In this document: piece after piece, positions 17,908 through 27,533 of the stretch | How positions within the stretch are numbered: the first letter of the stretch is position 1 | Layout: every line of letters begins with the position of its first letter | DNA from: Staphylococcus condimenti | GTDB taxonomy: Bacteria; Bacillota; Bacilli; Staphylococcales; Staphylococcaceae | Length of the DNA stretch: 64,000 bases | Assembly (NCBI RefSeq): GCF_001618885.1 | Contig: NZ_CP015114.1 | Location: 930,001-994,000 of the forward strand | Direction: 5' to 3' | Program-made: the position numbers and the translations under genes | The notes under the pieces: generated by a model | The model's database searches: none | The model's input: the letters and a program-made list of their open reading frames with translations, nothing else | Told to the model about the DNA's origin: nothing

Positions 17908-19554
17908 ATGCTAGAAAGTATTGTAGCTTGGTTTAATGAAGTAGTATGGAGTAAACCGCTTGTTTATGGTTTATTGATTACTGGTATATTATTCTCACTG
18001 ATGATGAAATTTTTCCAAGTCAGGCATTTTAAAGAAATGATCCGTTTAATGTTCCATGGTGAAAAATCACCAACTGGAATTTCTAGTTTCCAAGCGATTG
18101 CCTTATCTTTAGCTGGACGTGTTGGAACTGGTAACATTGTCGGAGTTTCTACTGCCATCTTCATTGGGGGGCCTGGAGCAGTATTTTGGATGTGGGTTAC
18201 AGCATTCTTAGGTGCAAGTAGTGCATTCATCGAGTCCACTTTAGGTCAAATTTTTAAGCGAGAAGAAAAAGGAGAATACCGAGGCGGTCCCGCTTACTAC
18301 ATTCAGTATGGGATTAAAGGGCGTTTAGGTAAAATTTACGGTCTTGTCTTTGCGATTGTAACAGTCATTTCTGTTGGGCTTCTTTTACCGGGAGTTCAAT
18401 CCAATGCAATCGCGAGCTCAATGCATAATGCTTTTAAAGTTCCAAGTTGGATTATTGCTGTTATTTTAGCTGTAGTTTTAGGTTTAATTATTTTCGGCGG
18501 TGTAAAATGGATTGCAAACGTAGCAACTGCAGTTGTTCCATTTATGGCTATTATTTATATCTTAATGGCTGTTTTTATTATCATTCTTAATATACAAGCA
18601 GTTCCTGCATTATTCGCACTTATTTTTAAATCAGCATTCGGGATGCAAGCAGCATTTGGGGGTATCTTTGGTGCAATGATTGAAATCGGAGTAAAGCGTG
18701 GGCTTTACTCAAATGAAGCAGGACAAGGTACTGGACCGCATGCAGCTGCTGCAGCAGAAGTTTCTCATCCAGCTAAACAAGGACTTGTACAAGCTTTCTC
18801 AGTTTATGTTGATACATTATTTGTATGTACAGCGACTGCATTAATTATTTTGATTTCAGGAACTTATAACACGACAAATGGTGATGTTGGACCTGGCGGT
18901 TTACCAAAACTGATTAAAGATAACGGAATATTCGTACAATCAGCAGATGGAACAAAAGACTATTCCGGTACTGCGATGTATGCACAAGCAGGTATTGATA
19001 AAGCCTTGCAAGGAGGCAGTTATCATTTTGATCCGACATTCTCAGGGGTAGGTTCATACTTTATTGCGATTGCATTATTCTTCTTTGCTTTTACTACTAT
19101 TTTGGCATATTACTATATCGCCGAAACAAATATTGCATATATGACACGAAACAGTTCACGCTTTACTACTACGATTTGGATTAATGTTGCACGTATTGTA
19201 TTAATCGGTGCAACTGTATATGGTTCAATTAAAACAGCTGATGTCGCTTGGAGTATGGGTGACTTAGGTGTAGGTATGATGGCTTGGTTAAATATTATTG
19301 CCATTTGGATCCTTCATCGACCGGCTATCGATGCACTTAAAGATTATGAAAGTCAGATGAAACGCTTAGGTTCAGGTAATTATGCTATTTACCACCCTGA
19401 CCCGAAAAAATTACCAAATGCGACATTCTGGCTTGAAGATTATCCAAAACGTTTGAAAAAAGCGCATTTCAATGAAGAACAATATAATGATAAAGATAAT
19501 GATCAAAACCCAGGACCTGATGTACCTCTAGGCAAAAATTTGAAAGAAGTTTAA
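17908..19554 (+). CDS. Sodium:alanine/glycine (AGCS) family amino acid symporter
   Basis: A 548-aa membrane protein with about 10-11 segments. Family signatures include GLLITGILFSLMMKFFQVRH near the N-terminus, SLAGRVGTGNIVGV, GGPAYYIQYG and LYSNEAGQGTGPHAAAAAEV. Members import alanine or glycine with Na+; a staphylococcal paralogue, AlsT, has been linked to glutamine. The substrate cannot be read from sequence. A hydrophilic tail of about 50 residues with DKDNDQNPGPD ends the protein. ATG 17908 follows AAGGGGGA by 7 nt and is preferred over the in-frame ATG at 17860. Confidence 0.9.
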   Translation: MLESIVAWFNEVVWSKPLVYGLLITGILFSLMMKFFQVRHFKEMIRLMFHGEKSPTGISSFQAIALSLAGRVGTGNIVGVSTAIFIGGPGAVFWMWVTAFLGASSAFIESTLGQIFKREEKGEYRGGPAYYIQYGIKGRLGKIYGLVFAIVTVISVGLLLPGVQSNAIASSMHNAFKVPSWIIAVILAVVLGLIIFGGVKWIANVATAVVPFMAIIYILMAVFIIILNIQAVPALFALIFKSAFGMQAAFGGIFGAMIEIGVKRGLYSNEAGQGTGPHAAAAAEVSHPAKQGLVQAFSVYVDTLFVCTATALIILISGTYNTTNGDVGPGGLPKLIKDNGIFVQSADGTKDYSGTAMYAQAGIDKALQGGSYHFDPTFSGVGSYFIAIALFFFAFTTILAYYYIAETNIAYMTRNSSRFTTTIWINVARIVLIGATVYGSIKTADVAWSMGDLGVGMMAWLNIIAIWILHRPAIDALKDYESQMKRLGSGNYAIYHPDPKKLPNATFWLEDYPKRLKKAHFNEEQYNDKDNDQNPGPDVPLGKNLKEV

Positions 19555-19624
19555 TTAATTTCAATTATCCTTCATCATTAGGTCTATAAACCACAAAGTA
19601 AATATAATATTAAATCCTTATATG

Positions 19625-19670
19625 AAATGAGTTCCAAAAGACAATCTGTTTCTTTCGGAGCTCATTTTTT
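19625..19670 (+). terminator. Terminator after the AGCS symporter gene
   Basis: Arms AAATGAGTTCCAAAAG and CTTTCGGAGCTCATTT are followed by a T run. Confidence 0.85.
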
Positions 19671-19800
19671 ATTACAGACCAAACCAACCTATTTTGATAT
19701 ATCTGTTTTCATTTACAAATTCTTTTTAAATATTACTTTTTGAGTGTTATTAAATAGGATATACTTATGTGTAAGTCTATTTCTTTAGGAGGAAATAATT

Positions 19801-20886
19801 ATGCTTAACAAAGTATGGTTCAGGACAGGTATAATGCTTATCATTCTGTTCGTACTGATTAAGTTGATAATGGAAGTACATGTTATTTTCAATCCCATTA
19901 TCATCATTGTTAAATCAGTATTATTGCCATTTATTTTGAGCGGATTCTTATTTTACGTATTCCTGCCGCTTCAAAAACTATTAGAAAAATATCGCATTCC
20001 TCGTTGGGGAAGCATTACAATTATATTTGTAATCTTAATTGGTATCATTACAGCTGCCGTTACCGTTGTAGCGCCATTAATTATGAATCAAATTAATAAC
20101 TTGATTAAACAAGCACCGCAATTACAACAAGAAACTCAAGCAATGATTAAATATGCTTTAGATCAAATGGATAAACTTCCTAATGATGTAACAGATCGTG
20201 TTAATAAAGTTGTAAAATCATTTGGCGATAACGTCACAAATGTCTTAACAAACTCTATTTCAATTGTATCGCAAATCATTTCTACTTTATTCTTGTTAAT
20301 AATGGTTCCTTTCTTCTTAATTTATATGTTGAAAGATCATGAAAAGTTCATTCCATCTATTGCTAAATTATTCAATGGAGACCGTAAAGTATTCGTAGTA
20401 AACTTGCTAAAAGATTTAAACCATACTTTGCAATCATATATCCAAGGACAAGTAACAGTCAGCTTTATCTTAGGTGTGATTCTTTATATCGGATATTCAA
20501 TCATCGGATTAGATTACACATTACTACTTGTACTCTTTGCTGGGGTTGCCAATATGATTCCATTCTTAGGTCCGTGGATGTCCTTTGCTCCTGCTGCAAT
20601 TATCGGTATCATTCAAAGCCCTTCAGCATTCATCTGGGTTTGTGTGGTTACATTAGTAGCACAGCAATTAGAAGGTAATGTCATTACACCTAATGTAATG
20701 GGTAAATCATTAAGCATTCACCCGCTTACAATCATCGTTGTCATTTTAGCTGCTGGTAATCTTGGCGGATTCGTATTAATTTTAGTTGCTGTTCCTTTAT
20801 ATGCAGTGATTAAAACGATTGTACGTAATGTCTTTAAATATCGACAGTCTATTATGATGAAAGCGCAAAGCGACGTTAAAGATTAA
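19801..20886 (+). CDS. AI-2E / PerM family permease
   Basis: A 361-aa member of the AI-2E transporter (DUF20) family with about eight membrane segments and the conserved C-terminal region IPFLGPWMSFAPAAIIGIIQSP and LEGNVITPNVMGKSLSIHPL. The central hydrophilic segment (about 95-150) is characteristic. Some relatives export autoinducer-2 and others act as Na+/H+ antiporters, so the substrate is open. AGGAGG lies 8 nt before the ATG. It stands alone between terminators. Confidence 0.88.
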   Translation: MLNKVWFRTGIMLIILFVLIKLIMEVHVIFNPIIIIVKSVLLPFILSGFLFYVFLPLQKLLEKYRIPRWGSITIIFVILIGIITAAVTVVAPLIMNQINNLIKQAPQLQQETQAMIKYALDQMDKLPNDVTDRVNKVVKSFGDNVTNVLTNSISIVSQIISTLFLLIMVPFFLIYMLKDHEKFIPSIAKLFNGDRKVFVVNLLKDLNHTLQSYIQGQVTVSFILGVILYIGYSIIGLDYTLLLVLFAGVANMIPFLGPWMSFAPAAIIGIIQSPSAFIWVCVVTLVAQQLEGNVITPNVMGKSLSIHPLTIIVVILAAGNLGGFVLILVAVPLYAVIKTIVRNVFKYRQSIMMKAQSDVKD

Positions 20887-20911
20887 AAGTTATACAATAA
20901 AAAAAGCAAAA

Positions 20912-20960
20912 CTATAATAGGTGTGCATACTTGATCTATAACAGTATGCACACCTTATTA
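20912..20960 (+). terminator. Terminator after the AI-2E family permease
   Basis: A near-perfect stem TAATAGGTGTGCATACT / AGTATGCACACCTTATTA with A/T-rich flanks. Confidence 0.85.
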
Positions 20961-20969
20961 ATTATAAAA

Positions 20970-21014
20970 TTAAGCGCTGTAATACTCCTGTTTAAAGGAA
21001 TATGCAGCGCTTAA
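20970..21014 (-). terminator. Terminator after the 21-22 kb MFS gene
   Basis: Stem AAGCGCTG / CAGCGCTT with an extended upper helix (ATACTCC/GGAATAT), three bases after the MFS stop on the minus strand, followed by AATTTTAT. Confidence 0.8.
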
Positions 21015-21016
21015 CT

Positions 21017-22255
21017 TTATGCGTTTTCTAGATAACGTCTTCCTCGTAAAGGAATATGTTTTAACGATAATAGCATTACAAGGGAAACCATATACAAACA
21101 AGCAAGGAAAATCATAGTACCTAACATACCAGAATGATCCATCAAGAAACCAATCGCAATCGGCGATAATCCTCCTACTGCACGTCCAACATTGAAAATG
21201 ACATTATTAGCCGTACTTCTTATATGTGTTGGATAAAAACTGCTGATAACAGCACCATAACCGGCAAACATTCCATTTACGAAGAATCCGACAAATGCGC
21301 CGCCGATTAATAAAGCAATGGCGCTTTGTGCAAAAACATAAAGGAACACAGAAGCAGCAGATGCAATTAAGAAAATACTGTATGATATCTTCGCCCCAAA
21401 TTTATCAAGTACTTGTCCAAAACACAACATACCAAGACTCATACCGATAATTGTACTTATCGTCCATAACGATGAATTAGAAACACTTAACCCGTGCTGT
21501 TTTTGTAAAATTGAAGGCAACCAGTTCATAAGTCCAAAGTAACCTGCTACTTGAACACTAGACATTACCGTCAATGCAATAGTCGTATGTGCTTTATTCT
21601 TCGAATTAAATAAAAGCGTAATCGGAGAACTTTTTTTCTTTTCTAACGACTGTTTTGCTTTTGTACGTTTCCAAGCATCTGTTTCATCAAGGTTTCGACG
21701 AATATAAAAAGCTAAGATGACTGGAATTACACCAATTAAAAAGAGTGCACGCCACCCCCATAAAGGTAAAATTGCTGCTGCAAGCAACGCTGCTGTTAAA
21801 GCTCCAACTTGACCACCAATAGCAACAACCGATGATACTCTTCCTAATTTTTTTAATGCGAATACTTCTGCTACGAGCGCCATACCAATTCCAAACTCGC
21901 CGCCGCCACCCATGCCGGCAATGAAACGTAAAATATAGACAATATAAATGTTATGCGCGATTGAGAGCAGTGCAGTTGCAATCGCAAATAAAAATATCGT
22001 ATATGTAAAAATACGAATACGCCCATATTTATCAGCAAGCACTCCAAAAATTACACCGCCAAAAAGCATACCAAAGTTAGTGATAGATGATATAAGTCCC
22101 GCTTCTGCAGATGTAATGTGGAATTCATTAATGATACTTGATAAGGCAAATGCTAAAAACATAACGTCCATATTTTCAAGACCAAATCCCAGCATAGAAG
22201 ATGTAAGTATCTTGTTAGTATATGACTTATCTTGTTGATCAACTCTTTTTGCCAT
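21017..22255 (-). CDS. MFS transporter (AAHS/sugar-phosphate-like, substrate unknown)
   Basis: A 412-aa major facilitator with 12 predicted segments. The loop 2-3 signature appears as GVLADKYGRIR and the second-half equivalent as GQVLDKFGAK. The RFIAGMGGGGEFGIGM segment and the DETDAWKR loop resemble aromatic-acid or metabolite:H+ symporters. ATG 22255 is preferred because GGGTG precedes it; the frame could also begin at TTG 22273. The gene is monocistronic, upstream of fabI's terminator. I would not assign a substrate. Confidence 0.8.
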   Translation of the reverse strand: MAKRVDQQDKSYTNKILTSSMLGFGLENMDVMFLAFALSSIINEFHITSAEAGLISSITNFGMLFGGVIFGVLADKYGRIRIFTYTIFLFAIATALLSIAHNIYIVYILRFIAGMGGGGEFGIGMALVAEVFALKKLGRVSSVVAIGGQVGALTAALLAAAILPLWGWRALFLIGVIPVILAFYIRRNLDETDAWKRTKAKQSLEKKKSSPITLLFNSKNKAHTTIALTVMSSVQVAGYFGLMNWLPSILQKQHGLSVSNSSLWTISTIIGMSLGMLCFGQVLDKFGAKISYSIFLIASAASVFLYVFAQSAIALLIGGAFVGFFVNGMFAGYGAVISSFYPTHIRSTANNVIFNVGRAVGGLSPIAIGFLMDHSGMLGTMIFLACLYMVSLVMLLSLKHIPLRGRRYLENA

Positions 22256-22348
22256 AGTAGTCACCCATTTCAATAATATGTATGATTAAATTTTCTCTGT
22301 TACATATCATACACTTTTCAAAACCTATTGGATAGATGTTTTTATACA

Positions 22349-22380
22349 AAAAAACTCTGTACCTTAAAATAGGTACAGAG
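22349..22380 (-). terminator. Terminator after fabI
   Basis: Stem CTCTGTACCT / AGGTACAGAG (10 bp, perfect) followed on the minus strand by seven T. Confidence 0.9.
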
Positions 22381-22397
22381 CAATAGATGCATATTTA

Positions 22398-23168
22398 TTA
22401 TTTAATAGCGTGGAAACCAGCGTCAACATGAATGTTTTCGCCTGTTACACCACTTGATAAATCACTTAATAAGAAAGCAGCTGTTTTACCAACTTCTTCT
22501 TGATCTACATTACGTTTTAATGGTGCACGTTCTTCGACTTCTCTTAAAATCACATTTAAGTCGCCTACACCTTTCGCACTTACCGTACGGATTGGCCCAG
22601 CAGAAATAGAATTTACACGAATATTTTCTTCACCTAAATCTAATGCTAAGTAACGTACATTCGCTTCTAAGCTTGCTTTAGCTACACCCATTACGTTGTA
22701 ATTAGGGATAGCTAATTCACCGCCAAGATAAGTTGTTGCTACAATACTTCCGCCTTCTGGCATTAATTTTTTCGCTTCACGTGCAACGATTGTTAATGAA
22801 TACGAACTGATGTCTTGCGCCAACAAGAAACCATCACGTGATGTATCTGAGAAACGGCCGCGTAAATCTTCTACATTAGAAAATGCGATTGAGTGGTAAA
22901 CACCATCGATAGTTCCTAAATCTTCACCAATCTGTTTAAAACCATTGATAACATCATCATCGCTTTGAACATCAATTTGGTACATGTGCTGTTGTTCTTG
23001 ATTTAATTGATCATATAATTTTTCTAATTGCTTTTTACTACGTTCTTTACGATATGTAAATACAAGTTTCGCTCCTAATTGATCTAATACTTTAGCAACA
23101 CCAAAACCAATACTGCGTTTGTTTGCTACTCCCATAATGACATAAGTTTTACCTTCTAAACTGAACAT
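22398..23168 (-). CDS. fabI: Enoyl-ACP reductase FabI
   Basis: This enzyme makes the last reduction of each fatty-acid elongation cycle and is the target of triclosan. The 256-aa short-chain dehydrogenase fold has the cofactor motif GVANKRSIGFG at 13-23 and the active-site set Tyr147, Tyr157 and Lys164 in YNVMGVAKASLE. It matches S. aureus FabI in length without gaps. Position 204 is Leu (GVGDLN) where S. aureus has Phe204, a residue that contacts triclosan. A GGAG site precedes ATG. No FapR-type palindrome was seen upstream, unlike fabH. Confidence 0.95.
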   Translation of the reverse strand: MFSLEGKTYVIMGVANKRSIGFGVAKVLDQLGAKLVFTYRKERSKKQLEKLYDQLNQEQQHMYQIDVQSDDDVINGFKQIGEDLGTIDGVYHSIAFSNVEDLRGRFSDTSRDGFLLAQDISSYSLTIVAREAKKLMPEGGSIVATTYLGGELAIPNYNVMGVAKASLEANVRYLALDLGEENIRVNSISAGPIRTVSAKGVGDLNVILREVEERAPLKRNVDQEEVGKTAAFLLSDLSSGVTGENIHVDAGFHAIK

Positions 23169-23317
23169 GAAAACTCTCCTTCATTTCATTATTATTTTCA
23201 TTCACGATTAAAAATATTATAACATTTTTAAGCAGTTTACACTGCTTAGAGCTATTCTAGTTATTGGCAATAGAAATATTTTATCACTTCTATCATGTAT
23301 AGCACAACTATTGTATA

Positions 23318-23366
23318 TAACGAAGAAACCCCCCGTATACTTTTCAATATACGAAGGATTCCTAAA
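23318..23366 (-). terminator. Terminator after the CPA2 antiporter
   Basis: On the minus strand AGGAATCCTTCGTATA pairs with TATACGGGGGGTTTCTT (some G-U pairs and mismatches) across a short loop, followed by T-rich sequence. It begins 14 bases after the stop. Confidence 0.65.
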
Positions 23367-23379
23367 CTTTTCATATCTA

Positions 23380-25236
23380 TTAAGAATTAAAAGCGTAATA
23401 TTCCAAGTCTCGTTTCAATTCATCTACATACTCTTTTGAGCCTGTAACAATCAAACGATCACCATAACGAAGTGTTGTGTCACCATGCGGCACAATAGAT
23501 TCGTTATCTCTTACAATTCGAACAAATATAATATCGCCATCGAATGGGAAATTACGTAATTGAATATGATCGAATTTATAGTTGAGCATTTGAATTTCAT
23601 AAAGTGATGTTTCAACGTTACTTAATAAGTTCAACATGTTCGGTGTTTCAATTAAACCTGTAAGTAAAATCTTATTACTTAAGAAACTACTGAAGATTTC
23701 GATACTTTCTTCGCGCAAGTTAGTCTCTCTTTCTCCACCTTCTTCAAAGCGACAAATCACACGATTGACTCCATGTTCTTTTGCCATCGTAGCCACATTG
23801 AAGTTAATATCATCATCGTTTGTTGAACATACTACTATATCACTATCGAACAACCCTAATTTATCTAACATTGCTTCATCATAATCTGCAATTTCGACAG
23901 TTGTAATATCGTTAGATAGACTACGTTGATCGCTTAAGTCTTTACGATAATATAATGTAATGGCATATAAATCAGACATTAAGTTCTGAGCGATTGGAAT
24001 GGTCAATTGGTTTTTACCAATTAAGCTTACATTAATACGTCGTGTTGCTTCTTCTGGCATTGGGAATGTTTTCTTAAATATGATTGGAACAAAGACACAT
24101 GTAATAACAGCACTTAAAATTAAAATACCTGAAATCTCTGGTGTAATCGTTTTTAATTGTTCAGCGATTTTTGCAGCTGCGATAACCAAAGATAGTGTTG
24201 AGGTTAATAAAAATGCTGATGATATTGTCGTCTTTTGATCAAACCAAGGTCGTATTGCATACACCGGTATGATTTTTGAGATCAAGAATGCTGCAATTAA
24301 AATCGGAATGATAATCAAAATGGACGGTTCTTTTATTAAAGAAGGAATGTTTAAATCTACCCCTACCATAATGAAAAAAATCGGAATAAAGAAACCATAT
24401 CCGAATGAGTCCAATTTCTCTACCATATCTTCGTTCGGTCCAAGCAAGGAAACAATAACTCCTGCTAAGAACGCACCTAAAATATTTTCGGCACCTACAC
24501 CTTCAGCAAGTGCAACGAGTAAAATAATCAGTGCAAAACATGCACGGACACCGATTTGCGTTGTCCCATCATTTAATTTTTGTAAAAATTTCGCTTTCTT
24601 AAACATACCGCCTAAGAAATAAAAGATGACAGTGAAAATAACCAAGATACTAATCAACCATAATGTAGCTCCGCCTTTACCGTTTAAAGCACCATATACA
24701 GTCAAAAGAATCATTGTGAATAAATCAGCTAAGACTGCAGTCAATAAGATGAATTGACCGATTCTCGTGCGCATGATATTCATTTCTTTCAACGTCGGTA
24801 CTACGACACCTAAAGAAATCGTTGAGATGATAATTACCATTAATAGTACATCGTCAACCAAACCGAACCATTTGAATAAATAAGCCAAGATTACAGAAAT
24901 AACCATAATAAGTCCGAATACAAATAAAGCTAATTGTAAATGGGTCGGTTGTTTTTTCTTATTTTTAGATTTCTTAGTGTTTTGTGTAGGTTGGCTTTTA
25001 AAAGCACTGAAATCTATTTCTAATCCGCTAAGGAACATTAAGAAAATAAAACCTAATGTAGAAAGTATATTTAGAACGTTGTCTCGTTCTACCAAGTGGA
25101 AACCTGATTGACCTATAATAAGCCCCATCAGAATTTCAGCAACTACAACTGGTAAAAAGTTAATATTAAGTCTGTTGACAATAATCGGGGTTAAAAACGC
25201 CGCCATGACAACAATTACGAGTGATACAAACTCCAT
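23380..25236 (-). CDS. CPA2-family monovalent cation:proton antiporter with TrkA-C domain
   Basis: A 618-aa protein. About 12 membrane segments of the Na_H_Exchanger type (residues 1-390) are followed by a cytosolic nucleotide-binding-like region (about 400-520) and a TrkA-C domain (about 540-615, ending GDRLIVTGSKEYVDELKR). This architecture is that of KefB/YhaU-type K+ or Na+ efflux. The GEGVGAENILGAFLAGV segment matches the antiporter core. It follows mgtE by 10 bp with AAGGAGGG before the ATG, so it is probably the last gene of the relQ-mgtE operon. Ion specificity is unresolved. Confidence 0.87.
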   Translation of the reverse strand: MEFVSLVIVVMAAFLTPIIVNRLNINFLPVVVAEILMGLIIGQSGFHLVERDNVLNILSTLGFIFLMFLSGLEIDFSAFKSQPTQNTKKSKNKKKQPTHLQLALFVFGLIMVISVILAYLFKWFGLVDDVLLMVIIISTISLGVVVPTLKEMNIMRTRIGQFILLTAVLADLFTMILLTVYGALNGKGGATLWLISILVIFTVIFYFLGGMFKKAKFLQKLNDGTTQIGVRACFALIILLVALAEGVGAENILGAFLAGVIVSLLGPNEDMVEKLDSFGYGFFIPIFFIMVGVDLNIPSLIKEPSILIIIPILIAAFLISKIIPVYAIRPWFDQKTTISSAFLLTSTLSLVIAAAKIAEQLKTITPEISGILILSAVITCVFVPIIFKKTFPMPEEATRRINVSLIGKNQLTIPIAQNLMSDLYAITLYYRKDLSDQRSLSNDITTVEIADYDEAMLDKLGLFDSDIVVCSTNDDDINFNVATMAKEHGVNRVICRFEEGGERETNLREESIEIFSSFLSNKILLTGLIETPNMLNLLSNVETSLYEIQMLNYKFDHIQLRNFPFDGDIIFVRIVRDNESIVPHGDTTLRYGDRLIVTGSKEYVDELKRDLEYYAFNS

Positions 25237-25246
25237 GTGTCCCTCC

Positions 25247-26629
25247 TTATGTGAGATATGACATAAATGATGTTGCTAAACCAAAATAAATTAACATACT
25301 TACAATGTCATTAATTGTAGTAATAAAAGGACCGCTGGCAACTGCCGGATCAATTTTTAATTTATTCATTATCAGTGGGATGATCGAGCCCATAATCGTA
25401 CCGACTGTCATGGCGATTGTCAAGCTGCCGCCGACAATTAGACCGAGGAGCGGTGTGCGGTAAAGTATCATAATAATTGTAAATAACACGATAGCACAGA
25501 CTAATCCAGACAAGAAACCTGCACCTGCTTCACGTAATGTTATTTTAAATTTGCTTTGGTTTTCTATTTCACCAGTTGAAATATTACGTACTGAAACAGC
25601 AAGTGATTGTGTTCCTGAATTCCCAGACATTCCGCTGATAATTGGAATAAATGCTGCAAGTAAAGCTACTTTTTCTAATGTATCTTCAAATGAACCTAAG
25701 ATGGTTGCAGTTATCATACCTAAAAACGTTAGGATGAGCAACCAAGGAAGACGCTTAGAGGCAGTTTTAACAATAGAATCATCCGTTGAATCGATATCAG
25801 AAACACCGGCTAAACCAGAGTAGTCTTCTAATGCTTCTTCATCCATAACGTCTAAGATATCATCAATTGTGATAATACCCAGTAAATGGTCTTGATAATC
25901 CACTACCGGCAATGCAATGAAGTCATAATCACGCATTGTTTGCGCGACATCTTCTTGGTCATCAGCTACATTTACGCTGACAACACGTTCACTCATGATA
26001 TCTTCGATATAATCATCATTTTCAGCAACGATTAAATCTCGCAATGAAAGCACGCCTACTAATTGTTTATCGTCGTTCACAGCAAAAATAACATAAATCG
26101 TCTCTGCTTCAGGCGCTTGTTCTTTTACTAACAACAGCCCTTCTTTAACCGGCGTAGTTGTTTTTAATGAAATATACTCCGTTGTCATGATACCGCCGGC
26201 AGTGTCTTCTTCATAATGCATTAAAGCTTTAATTTCTTTAGCATCATTTTTATCCATTATTGCAAGCAAAGTTGCAATCTTACGCTTAGATAAATGGTTC
26301 ATAATATCTACTGCGTTATCGTAAGACATATCTTCTAAGATATTTGCGGCATAATTTACTTTCATTTGGTCAAAGATTTCTTCATATTCATCATCGTCTA
26401 TTTCTAATTGATCAAAGAAATCTGCTACTTCTTTAGGAGACAATAAATGATACATTTTTTGGTGAATTTCATTGTCGCTATCTTCGAAGTATTCACTTTG
26501 TTCATAAGTATGCATCGATAAGAACTCTTCACGGAATTTATCGATATCATTATTTAACAATAAATGATCTAATAAAGCCTTATTATATACTTCTTTTTCA
26601 TCCATGAATTTATTATCGTCTTTTGCCAA
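25247..26629 (-). CDS. mgtE: Magnesium transporter MgtE
   Basis: This is a dimeric Mg2+ channel with an intracellular Mg2+ sensor. Domains are an N-terminal superhelical MgtE_N domain (about 20-125), two CBS domains (about 127-250) and five membrane helices with the selectivity region IPIISGMSGNSGTQSLAVSVR. The length is 461 aa. The start is TTG 26629: the frame opens earlier (26653), but GAGGAGGT is exactly 6 nt before this TTG and it gives MAKDDNKFMDEK. Its ribosome site lies just after the upstream pseudouridine synthase gene, indicating cotranscription. Confidence 0.92.
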   Translation of the reverse strand: MAKDDNKFMDEKEVYNKALLDHLLLNNDIDKFREEFLSMHTYEQSEYFEDSDNEIHQKMYHLLSPKEVADFFDQLEIDDDEYEEIFDQMKVNYAANILEDMSYDNAVDIMNHLSKRKIATLLAIMDKNDAKEIKALMHYEEDTAGGIMTTEYISLKTTTPVKEGLLLVKEQAPEAETIYVIFAVNDDKQLVGVLSLRDLIVAENDDYIEDIMSERVVSVNVADDQEDVAQTMRDYDFIALPVVDYQDHLLGIITIDDILDVMDEEALEDYSGLAGVSDIDSTDDSIVKTASKRLPWLLILTFLGMITATILGSFEDTLEKVALLAAFIPIISGMSGNSGTQSLAVSVRNISTGEIENQSKFKITLREAGAGFLSGLVCAIVLFTIIMILYRTPLLGLIVGGSLTIAMTVGTIMGSIIPLIMNKLKIDPAVASGPFITTINDIVSMLIYFGLATSFMSYLT

Positions 26630-26642
26630 ATCGTAGACCTCC

Positions 26643-27533
26643 TCACATCTCAATTTTTTTACAAAGTTGTTGGAAAAGATTATCTAATTCTTTCCTTTTC
26701 GCATCATCTCTTACCTCGATTTGTGCGTGAGTGATTGGATGCTTAAAACTTAAAGAACAACACGCTAACGCTTGTCCATCTGCAAAATCATGTAATCCGC
26801 CATATAAACCGTCTCCTATAAGGGGATGATTAATATATTGGAAATGAACGCGTATTTGGTGTGTTCTTCCTGTATGCAGCTGTACCTCGCATAATGTATA
26901 TTGCTCCGAAATATTAACAGGTTTGTAACTTGTTGCTGCATATTTTCCAAATCGATCTACTTTACGCTCAATGATGCTGTCTCCAGCTCTAGTGATGGGA
27001 GCAATTATCTTACTAGGTGCTTCTAACTTTCCTTTGCAAATGCAATGATAAATTTTCTTCATCTCAGTTGAAGCTATTCTATGATGAAGATGCCCATGTT
27101 TCGCGAACAAAACAATACCGCTTGTATCACGATCTAAACGCGTAACAATATGTGGTATAGGTTGAACATTTGTATCAGCAGTTTGAGCTTTCAGATATCC
27201 CATAACTTGCTCAATTAAACTGCCATGAGGGTGTTCACGAGAAGGAGCGCAATTTTGTTTTTTGCCTTTTGAAACAGCTATAAAATACTGATCTTCAAAG
27301 AGAACATCAAGCGGCTGAAAATCAGGCAATAGGTTCTCACTAGCTTGTTCATCTGGCAATTTCACTACTAAAATATCTCCAATTTCCAATATTTTTCTGA
27401 CCGTAACAGGTACTTCGTTCACAATTAAAGCGCCATCACGTTTAATGGCACTTATCATTTTCTTGGAATATTGATTTTGTTGTAAAAAGTTTTTTAATAC
27501 TACCGACGATAATATTTTATATTTAAATTCCAT
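26643..27533 (-). CDS. RluA/RluD-family pseudouridine synthase
   Basis: A 296-aa enzyme that converts uridine to pseudouridine in rRNA or tRNA. The catalytic aspartate is in RLDRDTSG near residue 140. An N-terminal S4-like region (about 15-75) and the C-terminal motifs HTGRTHQIRVH and GDGLYGG are present. The ATG shares its A with the stop of nadK (TAATG), a one-base overlap that implies coupling. Subfamily position suggests an RluD/YjbO-like enzyme; the exact target uridines are unknown. Confidence 0.9.
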   Translation of the reverse strand: MEFKYKILSSVVLKNFLQQNQYSKKMISAIKRDGALIVNEVPVTVRKILEIGDILVVKLPDEQASENLLPDFQPLDVLFEDQYFIAVSKGKKQNCAPSREHPHGSLIEQVMGYLKAQTADTNVQPIPHIVTRLDRDTSGIVLFAKHGHLHHRIASTEMKKIYHCICKGKLEAPSKIIAPITRAGDSIIERKVDRFGKYAATSYKPVNISEQYTLCEVQLHTGRTHQIRVHFQYINHPLIGDGLYGGLHDFADGQALACCSLSFKHPITHAQIEVRDDAKRKELDNLFQQLCKKIEM

